From Owenia fusiformis (taxonomy: Eukaryota > Annelida > Polychaeta > Sabellida > Oweniidae), in NCBI GenBank assembly GCA_903813345.2, contig CAIIXF020000012.1, positions 9,384,432-9,448,431 on the forward strand: a DNA stretch of 64,000 nt, written 5' to 3'. Made by a program: the position numbers and the translations under genes. Below the pieces are notes generated by a model. It saw only the letters and a list, made by a program, of their open reading frames with translations, was not told the origin of the DNA and did no database searches. Below, in pieces: positions 22,008 through 33,302 of the stretch (position 1 is its first letter; the number at the start of each line of letters is the position of its first letter).

Positions 22008-22451
22008 GAGTGTACCGTTTTATTCATTGAGTTTACTTATTGGGTCGACCAATTCCGTATTAACACGTGGACTAGCATCGAGTTTTTTAAAATGTTGAAA
22101 TCGTTTATTTGGAGATATTACGAACCAAACTGACATGTTCGGTTCGTCAACGACTAAAGTATCTGTCGCTGGCAAGTGAAATCGGTTTCAAAAGTTTAAG
22201 ATTTAAAAAGTTATGACAACTTTTGTCATTTTTTCACGTTTTTGTAAATGTAAACAAAGGAGGTTGGGACCCTAAGGCTTTTTTATTGTTCTATCGACAG
22301 AGATGTGATTGGTGTCTATAGAAAGTAGAATCAATTCCCCAGAGCATGTGCTATACAGTATCGCCATGCAAACTTGCTGTGAAACAAAATCTCAATTTCT
22401 GTAGGACAAGGTCACCATTTTTCATGAAATGGTATGATTTATTCCGTATAA

Positions 22452-22772
22452 ATGTCAACAATTTCACTAATACGGAACGGTATACATAGGAGAGTGAACA
22501 GGATCATACGAAATATGCCTACACACGCAGTATCGGAATGTGCAAGAATGCTCTGCCTTGAAATGTTCACAAAAGAAGACCTCATAAACAAATCATCTAG
22601 TGGAAAAAAGGGGCCGAAAACTGTTGGCACTAAAAGACCACCTTTAGATCAAGAGAAACTCTATAAAGTGGTTAAAGTTCTGAAAGAGCATTGCATGATC
22701 ACAAACAAAACAGCAAAAGAGAAAATACAAAATTTCCAGAAAGTTCTCAGAGCCAAAGCCAAAATTCAGTAG
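22452..22772 (+). CDS. BEN-domain protein, 106 residues (possible terminal exon)
   Basis: The ORF contains CARMLCLEMFTKEDLINKSS, then GKKGPKTV, RPPLDQEKLYKVVKVLKEH. The order AR.L....FT.EDL...S..GK, basic, then RPPLD..KL..V...L is the BEN domain, a DNA-binding module of chromatin regulators that also occurs in transposon and viral proteins. The frame is intact and ends with a Lys-rich tail. The region upstream of the Met is also open for a short way, so it may be the 3' exon of a larger gene. Compare the decayed BEN at 12.9 kb, which is a different sequence. Confidence 0.55.
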   Translation: MSTISLIRNGIHRRVNRIIRNMPTHAVSECARMLCLEMFTKEDLINKSSSGKKGPKTVGTKRPPLDQEKLYKVVKVLKEHCMITNKTAKEKIQNFQKVLRAKAKIQ

Positions 22773-22914
22773 GCTCCATGAAAAACTATGAAAAACAGTT
22801 CCTAAATGGAAATTGTGGAAGATGTCACATTGAACTGTTCATACATTACACATTGCTACAGTGCTAAGTCATTGAATCTTAAGTTGATTATGCTTTTTAT
22901 TAAATTTGAGTATA

Positions 22915-23767
22915 CAGTAAAACCTGCGAACAGGGAATGCTCTTGGGACTGGAGGAAACTTTCCTTGTTCAGAGGTTTTCCCTATAGAGAGGGGCCACAC
23001 TTTCAGCAAACTCAAACTTGCCGAATAAGCATATTTGTATATATATTGATTGATTGTACAAATGCCGACTCCATACTTGGTTATGTTTTCCCCATGTTGA
23101 GTTTAGCTGCTGTTAGCGTCTGATGATGTCCAGTTGATGTAATTATTGATATGATGTGTAGAGATATAGTGCTAAGAACTGAATTTCAAGTTTCATCAAC
23201 CCCATTTTATATCATTGATAATCTAGAAGTTGGATCAGTAAAACATCTGAAGAGATTTGGCTCAACATGACCATGTACTTACTTTCTGTTATCTCCATAA
23301 AACAATTGTGTCAGTCCCTAGATTATCACAACTGATTTGATGTAATTAGGTTTTTGAAAGGAAGAATTAGCTCATAATAATAAGTAACAAACAGATTAGT
23401 ATTAGTTTTAAAATAAATCAGGGTAATTAACAGTGGGTGGGATGCTACATCATGTAAGCAATTGGCTTATCTTAATCTCAATCATATTAATCCAAGCTTT
23501 TTATATTCAGATATTGGCTTAAGACTTTCACACCTCTGAATAATAATGGAATATACAGTGTCACCAATATTCCATATTCCTTGTTCACAGGTGAATTTTT
23601 ATAATTTGCCCCAAAATAGTGTTCCTTGTTCCCTGTTCACAGGTTTTCCCTACAGAGAGGGTCCGTTAACATGTAAGTCAATGGAAAAATATTTGGTTCT
23701 TTTGAAAAGCATTCCTTGTTCATAGGTTTTCCCTACAGAGAGGTATTCCATCGGACAGGTTTTACTG
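22915..23767. mobile_element. TA-flanked short element with 12-bp perfect TIRs
   Basis: The left end CAGTAAAACCTG and the right end CAGGTTTTACTG are perfect inverted copies, each bordered by TA (22913-22914 and 23768-23769), the target of the Tc1/mariner/pogo superfamily. Length 853 bp with no transposase. The phrase ttccttgttcacaggttttc with following ccctacagagagg occurs about four times inside (22963, 23577, 23630, 23712), so both subterminal regions derive from one repeat. This is a non-autonomous element. Confidence 0.75.
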
Positions 23768-23859
23768 TACAATAAAATTTTTATGCTATTAAACCTGTGT
23801 CAGTCATGAAATCATTTCCTCCTTTCTTATCTATACATTTAAATGTAGGCCTACCTTTC

Positions 23860-25130
23860 CTGAATCATTCATGTAATCAGCTATTTAAGCCCAATCAGCC
23901 TATTGATTTATTCATTTATTCATGAACCTTTCAAGAATAATTAATAAATAATACAATATGGTTTCAGTTGAATTCATGCACAATCCATGAATAATTCAGT
24001 ATCTTTAGAAATTCTTGTATAATATTCTTCATCTATGCAAAATGTTTTATTCATAAACTTTTCTTGAATAATTCATAAAATATAAAATTCTATGAATTTT
24101 TCATGGAATATGCTATTTCAATGCTTCAAATAACTTTGTGAATTATTTTCTTAATTTATGCATAATGCTTTATGCATGAACCGTTCCCAATCATTCATGA
24201 AAAAAGAATTAATTCCTAAAAAATCATGAACCATTTATAAATAAATTATAAAATTCTATGAATATTTAATGAAATATGATGATGTTTCCTTTATTTGTGA
24301 ACTTTTCTGAATCATTCATGAAATATAAAATCAGTTAATTCTTAGAAAGTCATGAACAAGTTTCTTCATTCCTGCATTATTTTGATTGTGAACTTTTCCT
24401 GAATCATTCATGAAATATAAAATCAATTAATTCTTCGTGAATAATATTCTCAATTTATGCATGATCCTTTATCCATGAACCTTTTCTGAATCATTCATGA
24501 AATATAAAATCAATTAATTCTTTAAAAAATCGTGAACAAGTTTCTTCATTTGTTCAATGTTTTAATTGTGAACTTTTCCTGAATCATTCATTTGTATTTC
24601 ATGCATAATTCATGAATAATTCTGATATCAATCCTTCCAAAAAAATTCATGAATAATATTCTCAATTTATGCATGATCCTTTATTCGTGAACCTTTTCTG
24701 AATCATTCATGAAAAATAAAATCAATTAATTCTTTAAAAAATCGTGAACAAGTTTCTTCATTCGTTCAATGTTTTAATTGTGAACTTTTCCTGAATCATT
24801 CATGAAATATAAACTTCTAAGAATATTTAGTGAAATATGATATATGTTTCATTTGTATTTCATGCACAATTCAAGGATAATTTAGTAAATGCATTCCTGA
24901 ACTATTCATAAATTTTATACCAAATAAAATCCTAATTTATTCTTTAAAAATCATCAAAAATTCATTTTATGCATTCATGAATTGTTCAAGGAAATATAAT
25001 TGATGAATATTTGAGGAATGTTCCATTTGTATTTCATACATTATACATGAATAGATCAGTAACAATATTCATTGTTCATGTAATGAATATTCATGAACAA
25101 TTCAGTGATATTCATGAATTATTCACAATC
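23860..25130 (+). repeat. AT-rich satellite of diverged repeats
   Basis: Words such as gaatcattcatgaaatataa, aatcaattaattctt and gtgaacaagtttcttcattg recur many times. A higher-order period of 212 bp is exact for ataatattctcaatttatgc (24441 and 24653). The whole stretch is rich in the self-complementary word attcatgaat. Confidence 0.7.
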
Positions 25131-25729
25131 TTTTCACAGAGGTCTAGCAGCCCCTACTAAGTTATAAAATAAAACGTAAGTCAGTCTCAGTCATAAACAA
25201 AATATTCTCGAGACATATAGATATAGGTCTACTTAGAAATAATAATCTATCAAATCTGTATTTGTCATTTGATTTGAAGACAACCTAAATGTTTATCCAA
25301 GCAGTTTCCAGATAAATGGATGGAACAGAAAAATTTAGAGTTAAGGTTCATGCTTTACATTCAATTTGATCTAAATGTCAGAAACTGATTCATGCTGACT
25401 TATCATGTAATCGTTAATCTTACTGCATCAGTATTTTGAATATGCATTCACGAGATATTTGGCTAAAGAAATAAAGAAATAAATTCAAAGAAAAAATATA
25501 ATACAGTGATGAAAATTGTACATAAATTGATGTCAAATTTATGAAATGAAAAAATGGCAAACTTCGCCCTGGACATTATTGGAAACATTTGAACAACCCA
25601 ATGGTATTTGGTCTCACAGATTCTGTGGACTGATCTTTACATAAGATTGTTGCTAACATATTCACGGTGTTATAGCATGACAGATACGACAAGGCAATTG
25701 GCCAAATTTTGCGGTAACGATAACAAAAA

Positions 25730-28380
25730 ATGGCGGACGGGAAAGACAGCATGTCCTCTTTTTCGCCTGTAGGCAAGATTCACAGGTAAGCTTTCCTTTT
25801 CAACTAGTTCCATTCGGTGATGCATATGTGAATGGTTATAAAGATTGAGTTAAATCTGTCGTTTGGTCTACAAGAAGCAGAATCTAAGCTGTAAACCTAC
25901 CCAGCTGAGATTTCGAAGTTCATAATTTTTAGTCCTTTTTCGTATTTTCTCAGTATATGTGCCTCAGAGCCACTCAAAATACTAACTGTTCGTAAACTGT
26001 GTATAAACAAGCCATAAAATGACAAATGCAGAACAGAAATGTGGTGAATATTGTAGAAAATAAGGTTTCAATCGCAAGGTCGTTAGACAGATACGTATGT
26101 ATTGCATGCTTTTTTATGGACAGCAACGCATTGTATTAGTTTTACATTAGATGTAACAGTCAAGTCAAGTAACTAAGTCAACATTCGAAAATAAAAATCT
26201 CAAAAATCGTACATCTTTGATTTCCAAAATAATTTGTGAGGTGGTTATTAAGATGATAATACATCTTTTAACGTATTAATTTTGAGTACATCTTGAATCC
26301 ATTCTCAACAAAGCGTTGTCGAAATAGGGATTCGAAATATTTGAGTTCGGGATGATAAAAGTACGTTAAGATATACCGCTCCTTAACAAACTCCTTTGGG
26401 AACAAGATATAGAATCAAATGCATATTCTTCTTATTTACTCCCTGACACATGCCAACGAATGTTACATCAGTTAATATCTCCGTTTTAAATAATTTTGTA
26501 AAACGTTGTTCTCTACAGGTGCCATTTTTACAATTGAAAAACAAAATTAAACATTTTGCATTTCTAAATTGATAAGTTTCTTGGAATACAACTTAACTGT
26601 TAACGATTTAAGTCATTAATAATATTTCCCTCAGTGATCCCATGCTAAATAGACAGTAACTAGGTTATTATTTTGTGTTCAACCTTGTTTTCATGACTTT
26701 TAAACATGAGTCGACAATTATGTAGGAAATTTCAATTCCAAATGTAAGCGTGTCAATTCTCCTGTTTTTGCACAAAATTTAGCCTTTTATAAAGATAGAT
26801 CGCCAAAATCTGCATGTACCTCTCAATGAGGCGACACATTTTTAAATTTATAGATGCTGAGCTCTTAACTCAAACAAAAATTCAAACCACCCGCTATTAA
26901 TTTGATTACACAAGACGAAATTTCCACTCCCGGGGAGCACTGTGGTAACACTTTGAAGGAGGATTCTTGAAAAATCGTTCGAATTTTCACAAAAGGTTTC
27001 ACGCAGTTTTATTGCTTTGTTAACACCTCGACTAAAATCATACTCAAATCCGATACCATAATTATAAATTAAAATGAAACATTAAACTCAGGTCAGGTTA
27101 TATGATAAACCGTTTCGAGAATTGATGATTTGAGTTAACTGTGTATATTTAAATAAATGAAAGTCGGCATGTACTCGACAGTTAATGTAGACACATGATG
27201 TATGCATCCACGTGTGACTTAAATATCGATTCATGACTATCATATTTGGCTTTCAAAAATTAAGTTGGAAGTTACAGTGGTTGGAGATTAACGAAAACGT
27301 CAATCACATCCGAATATCCGAACGACGTCAAGTATTAACAATACCCTTTTTGTGCATCTCGAACAAGGCAAGGTTCTGTGATCCAGCAATGTGCATTCCG
27401 AAAGAAAAAAAATCACATTTATCAACAAATTTCATTGAGTTGAATATTACATTCGAAATCACAACTTTCGAAATGTTTGTTTTAAACAAGAATTGTAAGA
27501 ACTTAAAACATGTTGTTAGTTTTTTAAACCGCATATCCTCATTTACGTTCTTTGACAAGGACGAATTCATTTGAAAACATGGATTTTCCTGATTATTCTT
27601 CAAAACTACCCTTGAAATATAAGTGTGTGGGATATTACAGTGTAAATTGACACGCATTTGTTTCCTCCATATCATGAAAAAATAAATGCAGTACCATCTT
27701 TCAATATTTGAAAACAAAAAGTTCATTCTGTATGTAAACAAGAAAAAATACATTTATGGTTGATTCATAATGAAAAATGCCAAATAACATACATGTTTTT
27801 AAGTAGGGGTATACAGGGACATAGTGGAAACTCCGAAATTTAGGCCATATCCCAAAGACTGCTTCACCAATATGTAACAGACCATCAAATTTACACGTTT
27901 GCTGATAGGTTTATTGAAAATAATTAAACTGAGGTTTACTTCAATTGTGGCACCATTCTTAGTTAATTTTGATGGACATACGAATATCGAATGTTGACTA
28001 AGTTACTTGGCTTGACCGGTAAGCGGACGGTTACATGCAAGTTCCTGTCAAGTCAAGGTCCCTAGATGGATAGCTCTCTATGTGTGAACTGCCTATATTT
28101 GTTTTCAGGACTCGCAAGAGACGCTCTTGCAATTACTTGAGCCTCTATAGGGCAAGGAAAAAAATAGCGAAAGCCAATGAAAGTGAAAATGATTGTAATG
28201 AAGAGGCAAAGGAAGAAATTAGTAACAACGAACAGGCGACGGAAGAAAACAACTCCAAATTAATTGATGATGTCATGAGTGACATTAGACATATATTACC
28301 ATTATTACAAATCATATTCAGCTGTTTATGTCACCATCTTCATAATAGTACAATAACGTCATTTCAAAGGGCAATATAGT
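25730..28380 (+). CDS. Two-exon ORF inside the CACGGTG element
   Basis: Exon 1 is 25730-25785: ATG in the context aaaaATGG, 42 bp inside the left TIR, encoding MADGKDSMSSFSPVGKIH and ending CACAG|GTAAGC. A 2.3-kb intron ends tgttttcag at about 28109, and exon 2 restores the Arg codon (AG|G) and stays open about 90 codons. It reads RTRKRRSCNYLSLYRARKKI, then an acidic stretch (ESENDCNEEAKEEISNNEQ). So the N-terminus is basic, then acidic. The frame then runs into a fold-back repeat (28342-28460), and the stop at 28378 lies in that insert, so the true C-terminus is lost or spliced elsewhere. I do not recognise the protein. Splice strength and phase agreement are what support it. Confidence 0.5.
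25790..28090. other. Interior of the TIR element (putative intron)
   Basis: About 2.3 kb of AT-rich sequence. Two overlapping opposite-strand ORFs of 113 and 141 codons (27233-27574 plus, 27328-27753 minus) have no recognisable motif, Kozak context or splice sites and are probably chance. Confidence 0.4.
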
Positions 28381-28460
28381 GAAATATTGGACCTAGGGCC
28401 GCAGGTCCAAGGTCCAATATTTCACTATTTTGCCCGCAGAAATGACGTGATTACTATTAT
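28342..28460. repeat. Fold-back hairpin with ~50-bp arms
   Basis: The left arm (28342-28394) and right arm (28410-28460) are inverted copies with few differences: ataatagt, then acgtcatttc, gggcaa and tagtgaaatattggacct, mirrored around the centre agggccgcaggtccaagg. Such snap-back units are typical short non-autonomous elements. It interrupts the exon-2 frame. Confidence 0.8.
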
Positions 28461-29169
28461 TACCACCGTTAATGCCCAGGGCTGAAATAGCAAATTTGAA
28501 ATAGAAAATCTTACGCACTGAACGATATCACTTTTCCCGGGAAACATAGCCGGGCGGATAATATCATTATTGCCCGACTAAAGTCATTAACGCCCGACAC
28601 AATATTGCTCACGTCAATATAGCAATTTAAATGCCTTCTCAACTAGTACTAAAACCCCTAGAACAGGCCCTGCAAGGTGGTAATAATACGATTTCATCTA
28701 TTATAGCTTACAAAACTCAAATCCGGTTGAAAAACATTTCAATTTTGGATCACAAGCGATATGAAATGATTCGGTTTTACATATATGAACGAGGTTCGCG
28801 TAACTGTCTATCAATTTTTGGCGTATCCGCAAATTCAAAATACATTATTATGGCTTGAGTAGAACATATTAAGTGGTTTACAATGCTTAATTGCCTTTGT
28901 ATGATCGTATGTAGGTCACATTTATATACACCAAGGTTGTTGCGCAATGTAGAGCATGCCCTAACGAGGAAAAGAAACAAATTACTAAATTTTATGAAGT
29001 TTTGAATTTCAAACTCAACAGTTTTTCGCTTATTTCATGTTATCCATGGGCGTCGATTTGCAAAGACTACGTTCAAAATAAACATTACTGAATGCATCAC
29101 CGAATGCGACTCTTACATAAACCTTTCATGCTTTTATTGATACGCAGTAGTAGAACATAATGCACCTAC

Positions 29170-29196
29170 CTTAGCTTTCTGTTTCATCGTGGCCAT
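29170..29196 (-). CDS. Possible start exon reading inward from the right TIR
   Basis: On the minus strand, 52 bp inside the right TIR, aaaATGG begins a 9-codon exon (MATMKQKAK) ending AAG|GTAGGT, a good donor in phase 0. With the plus-strand exon at 25730 this gives two genes pointing toward each other from the two ends. No second exon was found, so this remains tentative. Confidence 0.3.
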
Positions 29197-29279
29197 TTTA
29201 TTGGATAAATCAGTGATCGTATTCGACTAACCTCGTTTTCAGAGGTGGCGTATCCGTCATGCTATAACACCGTGATATT

Positions 29280-29935
29280 ATAGACGTTTTCTATTCACAC
29301 TTCAACCCTTCCTAACACACTGGTGACAAAATATACACAAAATGACTCTTTCCTGAAAATTGGCCTGAAAATTGACACCTGAAGGGTATGTTTTATCCAT
29401 TTTCATGGCAACTACTTAATCATGTGACTTGAAATTTTTATCATATAGTCATTTTGCCTATACCAATATACCATAGTAATTTGAAAACATTCTATTGAGT
29501 ATTTTTTGAGTTCTTGACTAATTCTTTTAGTAGTAGGGGTCCAAATTATAGCCCATGGGGGGTAAAATGGCCACAAAATCTAAAAGCTGAAAACTAGGAC
29601 CTAATAATTCATACAATTATGTGAAATCATACTAGCAACATGAAAAATTATGTCCTGTAAAATCCCTCTGAATGCACCCATTTAGGCTCCTTCTGACTGC
29701 ACTTTAAGGCATCTGTCAATTAATTAGAGAGTCAGGACTCAGAATCAGCCAAACTATGACCATGACCATGACCATGACCAACTCATTACTAACAATTTAT
29801 TTGACAATAGTAAATTTAAAAATAAATGGTAAAGTACAAAGACGGTCTGAGTGAGGAGGTAGTCTCCATCACCTAGCTTACTAAGGCCCTTGTCAACAGA
29901 AAGATGTTTTCTCCTCTTCAACAAAGAAGGTGACA
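29280..29935. other. Gene-free interval with a TGACCA microsatellite
   Basis: At 29755-29781 catgac/tgacca is repeated about four times. No gene seen. Confidence 0.5.
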
Positions 29936-29936
29936 A

Positions 29937-30158
29937 GGAGAATATCTTATGTTGTGGAGCTGGAGCAGAGTAAAGGGGCGGCACTTATTCAATACTATTA
30001 ACGGATTAGGGAATTAGATGGAGATTTTCACGAGCTTGCTGTGATACAGCAAATGAAGATGCAGAATGCAATATTCAGTGAGGCCATTATAAACACCCTG
30101 ACGAATACAGCTGGTGTCAACTACATTATGCCACACATCTTTAGAGGAGAGTTGAGGT
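29937..30158 (+). pseudogene. Exon-like fragment, unrecognised
   Basis: The open frame has one early stop: VVELEQSKGAALIQYY, stop, then RIRELDGDFHELAVIQQMKM and INTLTNTAGVNYIMPHIF, ending at GGAGAGTTGAG|GTAAAT. The donor and a reasonably long helical frame suggest a decayed exon, but I cannot name the family. Confidence 0.25.
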
Positions 30159-30639
30159 AAATATGTTAAACATTGCTTTAATGAACTTTCTAGGTATAAT
30201 ATTTACAGGACTAGTGATTGTTGTCTTTTTGGAATTTGTAACAGAGCAAGAACATCAAATGGTAAGAACAACAATTCTACTTTCAGGAATCCAACTCCAA
30301 TAAAAGCCATTTGTATAAGCCAAATCAAGAAGATGCTAACAATGGTAGCATGTAGAGATTCCAGAGAGCCACTACTTACTACAATGTCTAATGAATATGA
30401 GCATGGTTAAACTGCACTTTTATGACCAAAAAATAGAAAACAGAATATTTTTCATAACCTAGAACTTCTTGAGATACAATTAAAGGACTTATTTTTTCAA
30501 TCTTTCTTTCATCATGTTCCATGTAAGAACATTGTTTAGAAACAAAGGGTGGGAATATATTATCAGTCTAATATATATTATTTCAAGTTGTATTTGTTCA
30601 AAGAAAAAGAAAATCTATTATATGTATTTTGGATCATGT

Positions 30640-31430
30640 TGTAGAGGTGTGGAATCAAAGTTATGAGGATGAGAATAGAGATGAAGGAAGTGAATGGAAT
30701 GAGATAAGCGATAAAAAGCAAATGAGGAAGATGGCAGTGATCTTGATTTTTTGTTGTTATAAATAATAATATAATAATATGTTATAAATTGTTGTTTTTT
30801 TGGAGAAAATTACCCAGTTAAACGTCTTCTGCAAGATGAGATCAGGATGGAATCAGAGTTGGTGTATTTTTGGAGCAAATGAATTGGGTCCATAGAAAAT
30901 AATTAGAATGGTCTCTGGATTTAGATGTGGAGTTGGAATGTGAACAGCAGACTGGAAAAGTGGTAAACTTCAAAAACATGAAGCTGTGAAACAGTCGCGT
31001 GCAGATATCCTTAACATCATGTTATGGGCCACCATGAACTTAAGAATCTCAGATGAGATGAAGCCATTTATTGCATGCATTATTTACATCGGCATTGTAG
31101 AAGTGGCAAGTATAAATCGTTATTGGAGTTTGACACTGTACTGCATAATGGGCTGTGGGCACTAATGTTCTTGTCAAGGGACAGATTTAAACTTATATTG
31201 AGTTAACTGCATATATCTGACCCTACACAGGATCCAAATGACAAGCATACAAAGGTCAGACTTTTACTTAATTTGTTTGCATTAACTTTTACCAATGTTC
31301 AAAGGAGGTGTCAGTTGATGAAAGAATGTGGACTTAAACTTTTTGTACTAGCTGAGAGCAAAAGTAGCTACACTCTAAAAATTTAAAGTTTATACAGGAA
31401 AGAGGAATGATGGAGAGGTTAATAATGATA
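30640..31430 (+). pseudogene. piggyBac transposase pseudogene
   Basis: An acidic stretch at about 30650-30700 (SYEDENRDEGSEWNEISD) is followed, after stops, by QSRADILNIMLWATMNLRIS at about 30993 and DEMKPFIACIIYIGIVEVAS then INRYWS. Further on, in shifted frames, come FLSRDRFKLILSYLHISDP, NDKHTKVRLLLNLFALTF and KLFVLAESKSSYTLK. E.K.FI...I.MGI......YW, then M.R.RF..I...LH..DP.......K..K, is the conserved piggyBac transposase order. Several stops and shifts make it non-coding. The TTAA ends of this copy were not identified. It is not evidently the parent of the element at 229-930. Confidence 0.65.
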
Positions 31431-31521
31431 AAAGATTGGCATATTATGCTGTTATTCAGCTCAGTCTACTTAGAGGAGCAAATTAATGGACAGGAAAGTA
31501 TTTGTTAACTATTTATGACAG

Positions 31522-31620
31522 CTACAAAAACTTATGGATGACCATAAATTTGGGCCTTGGGAAATCTGGAACATGGATGAAGCAACATTATTGGACAAAT
31601 TTGTTAATTTGTATTTTATT
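31522..31620 (+). pseudogene. pogo/Tigger-type DDE transposase exon fragment
   Basis: After an acceptor-like tatgacag, the frame reads QLQKLMDDHKFGPWEIWNMD then EATLLDKF and stops. H.F.P..IWN.DE is the segment holding the first catalytic Asp of pogo-type DDE transposases. Only 33 codons remain. Confidence 0.5.
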
Positions 31621-31756
31621 TGATGTATTTTAATTGTATAATATGTGTGTGACTTTAATAAACTATTTTTACTAACAAACTGCTATGTTAAGATGTACAG
31701 ATGGATTTCAGAAGTATATGGGTTAAATGAGAACAACAGACTAGACCTTTGACTTC

Positions 31757-32320
31757 AAATTAATTCAAAAAGGTCAATCGCCGATAAAATCAAGGCATCA
31801 TTGCAAAATAAACGATCCTGTAGAATCACAGCATTGAATATTTTAGGAAGACACAGATGGAAGCCAATTGTTTGGGCTTACCATTTAAACACTTCAGCCA
31901 CGGATGGTACTGATCTAAAATGTTCGCTTGTTGACAAAATTAAAGATTTTTGGTATAGCAAGTCAAGGGAACTTCCCTCGAGGAAACTGGTAAAAAGAGG
32001 AAAGTCAACATTTTGCCTTGAAAGTACATTAAGACAAACCTTCAATGAGTTTAATAGGCTCCATCTACAATGCATATTGTAACGAAAAGACCGCCTCCTG
32101 TATAGGAACAATTGCCTACTAAAGGGGAAGTTGGCTAAACATGTCACCACAAGGACTTCCAAAATTTTTGACAATTCTTTATATTCAGATTCTCTCTCAT
32201 TTGGGGACGAAGTATTTGACAAAATTGATTTCAATTTTACACACAATATATGTGTAAGTCCAGCAAATCAGCCAGAAGTTTTTCTGAATAACACAAGAGG
32301 CACAAATTGTCTAGAATAAA
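31757..32320 (+). pseudogene. Decayed ORF, unrecognised
   Basis: One frame is open from about 31757 to 32318 with a single stop at about 32080: ADKIKASLQNKRSCRITALN, VDKIKDFWYSKSRELPSRKL, FNEFNRLHLQC, then GKLAKHVTTRTSKIF. The V..FY.S...SRE.P pattern followed by a basic stretch and TL...FN.F recalls an uncharacterised repeated invertebrate family, but I would not assign it. A second, shifted ORF (32307-32543) overlaps its end. Confidence 0.3.
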
Positions 32321-32594
32321 TGTAAAGGGAGAGGTTTTTGTAGCAAAACAATTTTCAGGCAAGACACTTCTCAGTGTTGTAAACACTTCTACCCAAGGAG
32401 CATGTGTACTAAAATATATTCAGGATTCTGGTGGTCATCAAAATATAACGCAGACCTATGGATTAGCTACCCCCTCACAAAGCATTGGACTCAGGAACTA
32501 CTTTTTTGTACTCGGAAAGCATGGACATGTCCCTGTGTTCTGAGTACAATTTTTGTAGTTCTCACAATTCGAACACAGTTCTCGTAATGCCACC

Positions 32595-32921
32595 TTCGTC
32601 CTCAAAGTGCCTTCGTCGGTACGTCCGTCCTTTTGTACGTCCGTCCTTCCGTCTGTCCGTCCGTAAGATAACTCAAATATTAGTTGACAGATTTTCTTCC
32701 TATTTGGTGGAAAGATGTATATTGATGAATGGTTTTACACAAAAAAAATTTTTCAAGATGGCCACCGCTTTAAAAATGACGGGACTTTTTCGTAAAAATC
32801 ATAAATTTTTCATTCTAAACCAAAGTAATTAATATTATTGTTTGAAATTTCGGCAGTATATTTGCAACATCTATCTATTTCACATATATTCCGTGTTTTT
32901 CATCCTGACCCTTTCATATCT
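32595..32921 (+). repeat. CGTCCGTC-headed dispersed repeat, copy 1
   Basis: It begins with a CGTCCGTCC-type microsatellite (32625-32665) followed by about 250 bp. The inverted copy is at 53690-54030, sharing gataactcaaatattagttg and aaaaatgacgggactttttc. Downstream it is cut by the piggyBac-type tail at 32922. Confidence 0.75.
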
Positions 32922-33069
32922 TCCCTTTGTGAAAATTTTATCCAGATTCATTCAGTAGTTATTGAGATATTAATTATTTAGTCCAGGCATATCATTTTTG
33001 CACTCTTTGAAAAAGAAGCCAGTTGCGTGGGATATATTTGCTGAAATAAGGCAGCATGGTAAAGGTTAA
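32922..33069 (+). mobile_element. Truncated right end of the piggyBac-type element
   Basis: Matches 775-930 almost base for base (tatcttccctttgtgaaaat at the left, ggcagcatggtaaaggttaa at the right) and ends with TTAA at 33066-33069. The left half of the element is missing. Confidence 0.75.
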
Positions 33070-33237
33070 TAAGATGACCTCGTAAGTGCAAAATGATAAT
33101 TGATAAACCGTCTCGAAACGTACTTGCCGGTACATACCTGAATAATTAAGTGTTGATGGTTTTGCGTGGCGTAAATAAATAAGTTCGCCTCGTTAATTAT
33201 ACTATGTGTGTCGAGGTCGAAAAGATCGTAATTTATG

Positions 33238-33246
33238 TATAAAAGG
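33238..33246 (+). promoter_or_regulatory. TATA box
   Basis: TATAAAAGG, 57 bp before the last base of the leader that precedes the ATG at 33303. This is a consensus TATA element, with a start site expected about 30 bp downstream. It supports a real promoter for the spliced ORF that follows. Confidence 0.55.
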
Positions 33247-33302
33247 TAAATGAAAAGGTTGTATCAGTGTGGATACAGTAAGATAGTATACCTAATTGCG
33301 AC

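Larger units (their letters stand above)
25663..29274. mobile_element. TIR element starting CACGGTG, 5-bp target duplication
   Basis: The left end CACGGTGTTATAGCATGACA continues GATACG (25663-25688). The right end (29249-29274) is its inverted copy with one mismatch in 26. The 5 bp next to each end are both ATATT (25658-25662 and 29275-29279), a candidate target duplication. A further inverted match, cattcggtgatgcat, lies about 130-150 bp inside each end. Length 3612 bp. Transib and RAG-related elements are known for CAC-starting ends and 5-bp duplications; CACTA elements also start CAC but duplicate 2-3 bp. A start codon with a splice donor lies just inside each end. No transposase core is seen, so class is inferred only from ends. 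Confidence 0.65.

Noticed and set aside
27233-27753. Overlapping plus (113 codon) and minus (141 codon) ORFs
   Set aside because: No splice, start or domain support; low-complexity composition inside a putative intron.
28080-28380. Independent 99-codon gene starting at the ATG at 28080
   Set aside because: The first nine codons lie in a splice acceptor tract (tttgttttcag), and the frame joins exactly to the exon at 25730-25785.
25663-29274. Calling the element a RAG/ProtoRAG transposon outright
   Set aside because: Only the end sequence, duplication length and exon layout fit. No RAG1 core motifs, zinc fingers or RAG2 kelch-like repeats are visible, and no nonamer is evident.
31878-32246. 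122-codon minus ORF
   Set aside because: Shadow of the plus-strand decayed frame, which is longer and more coherent.
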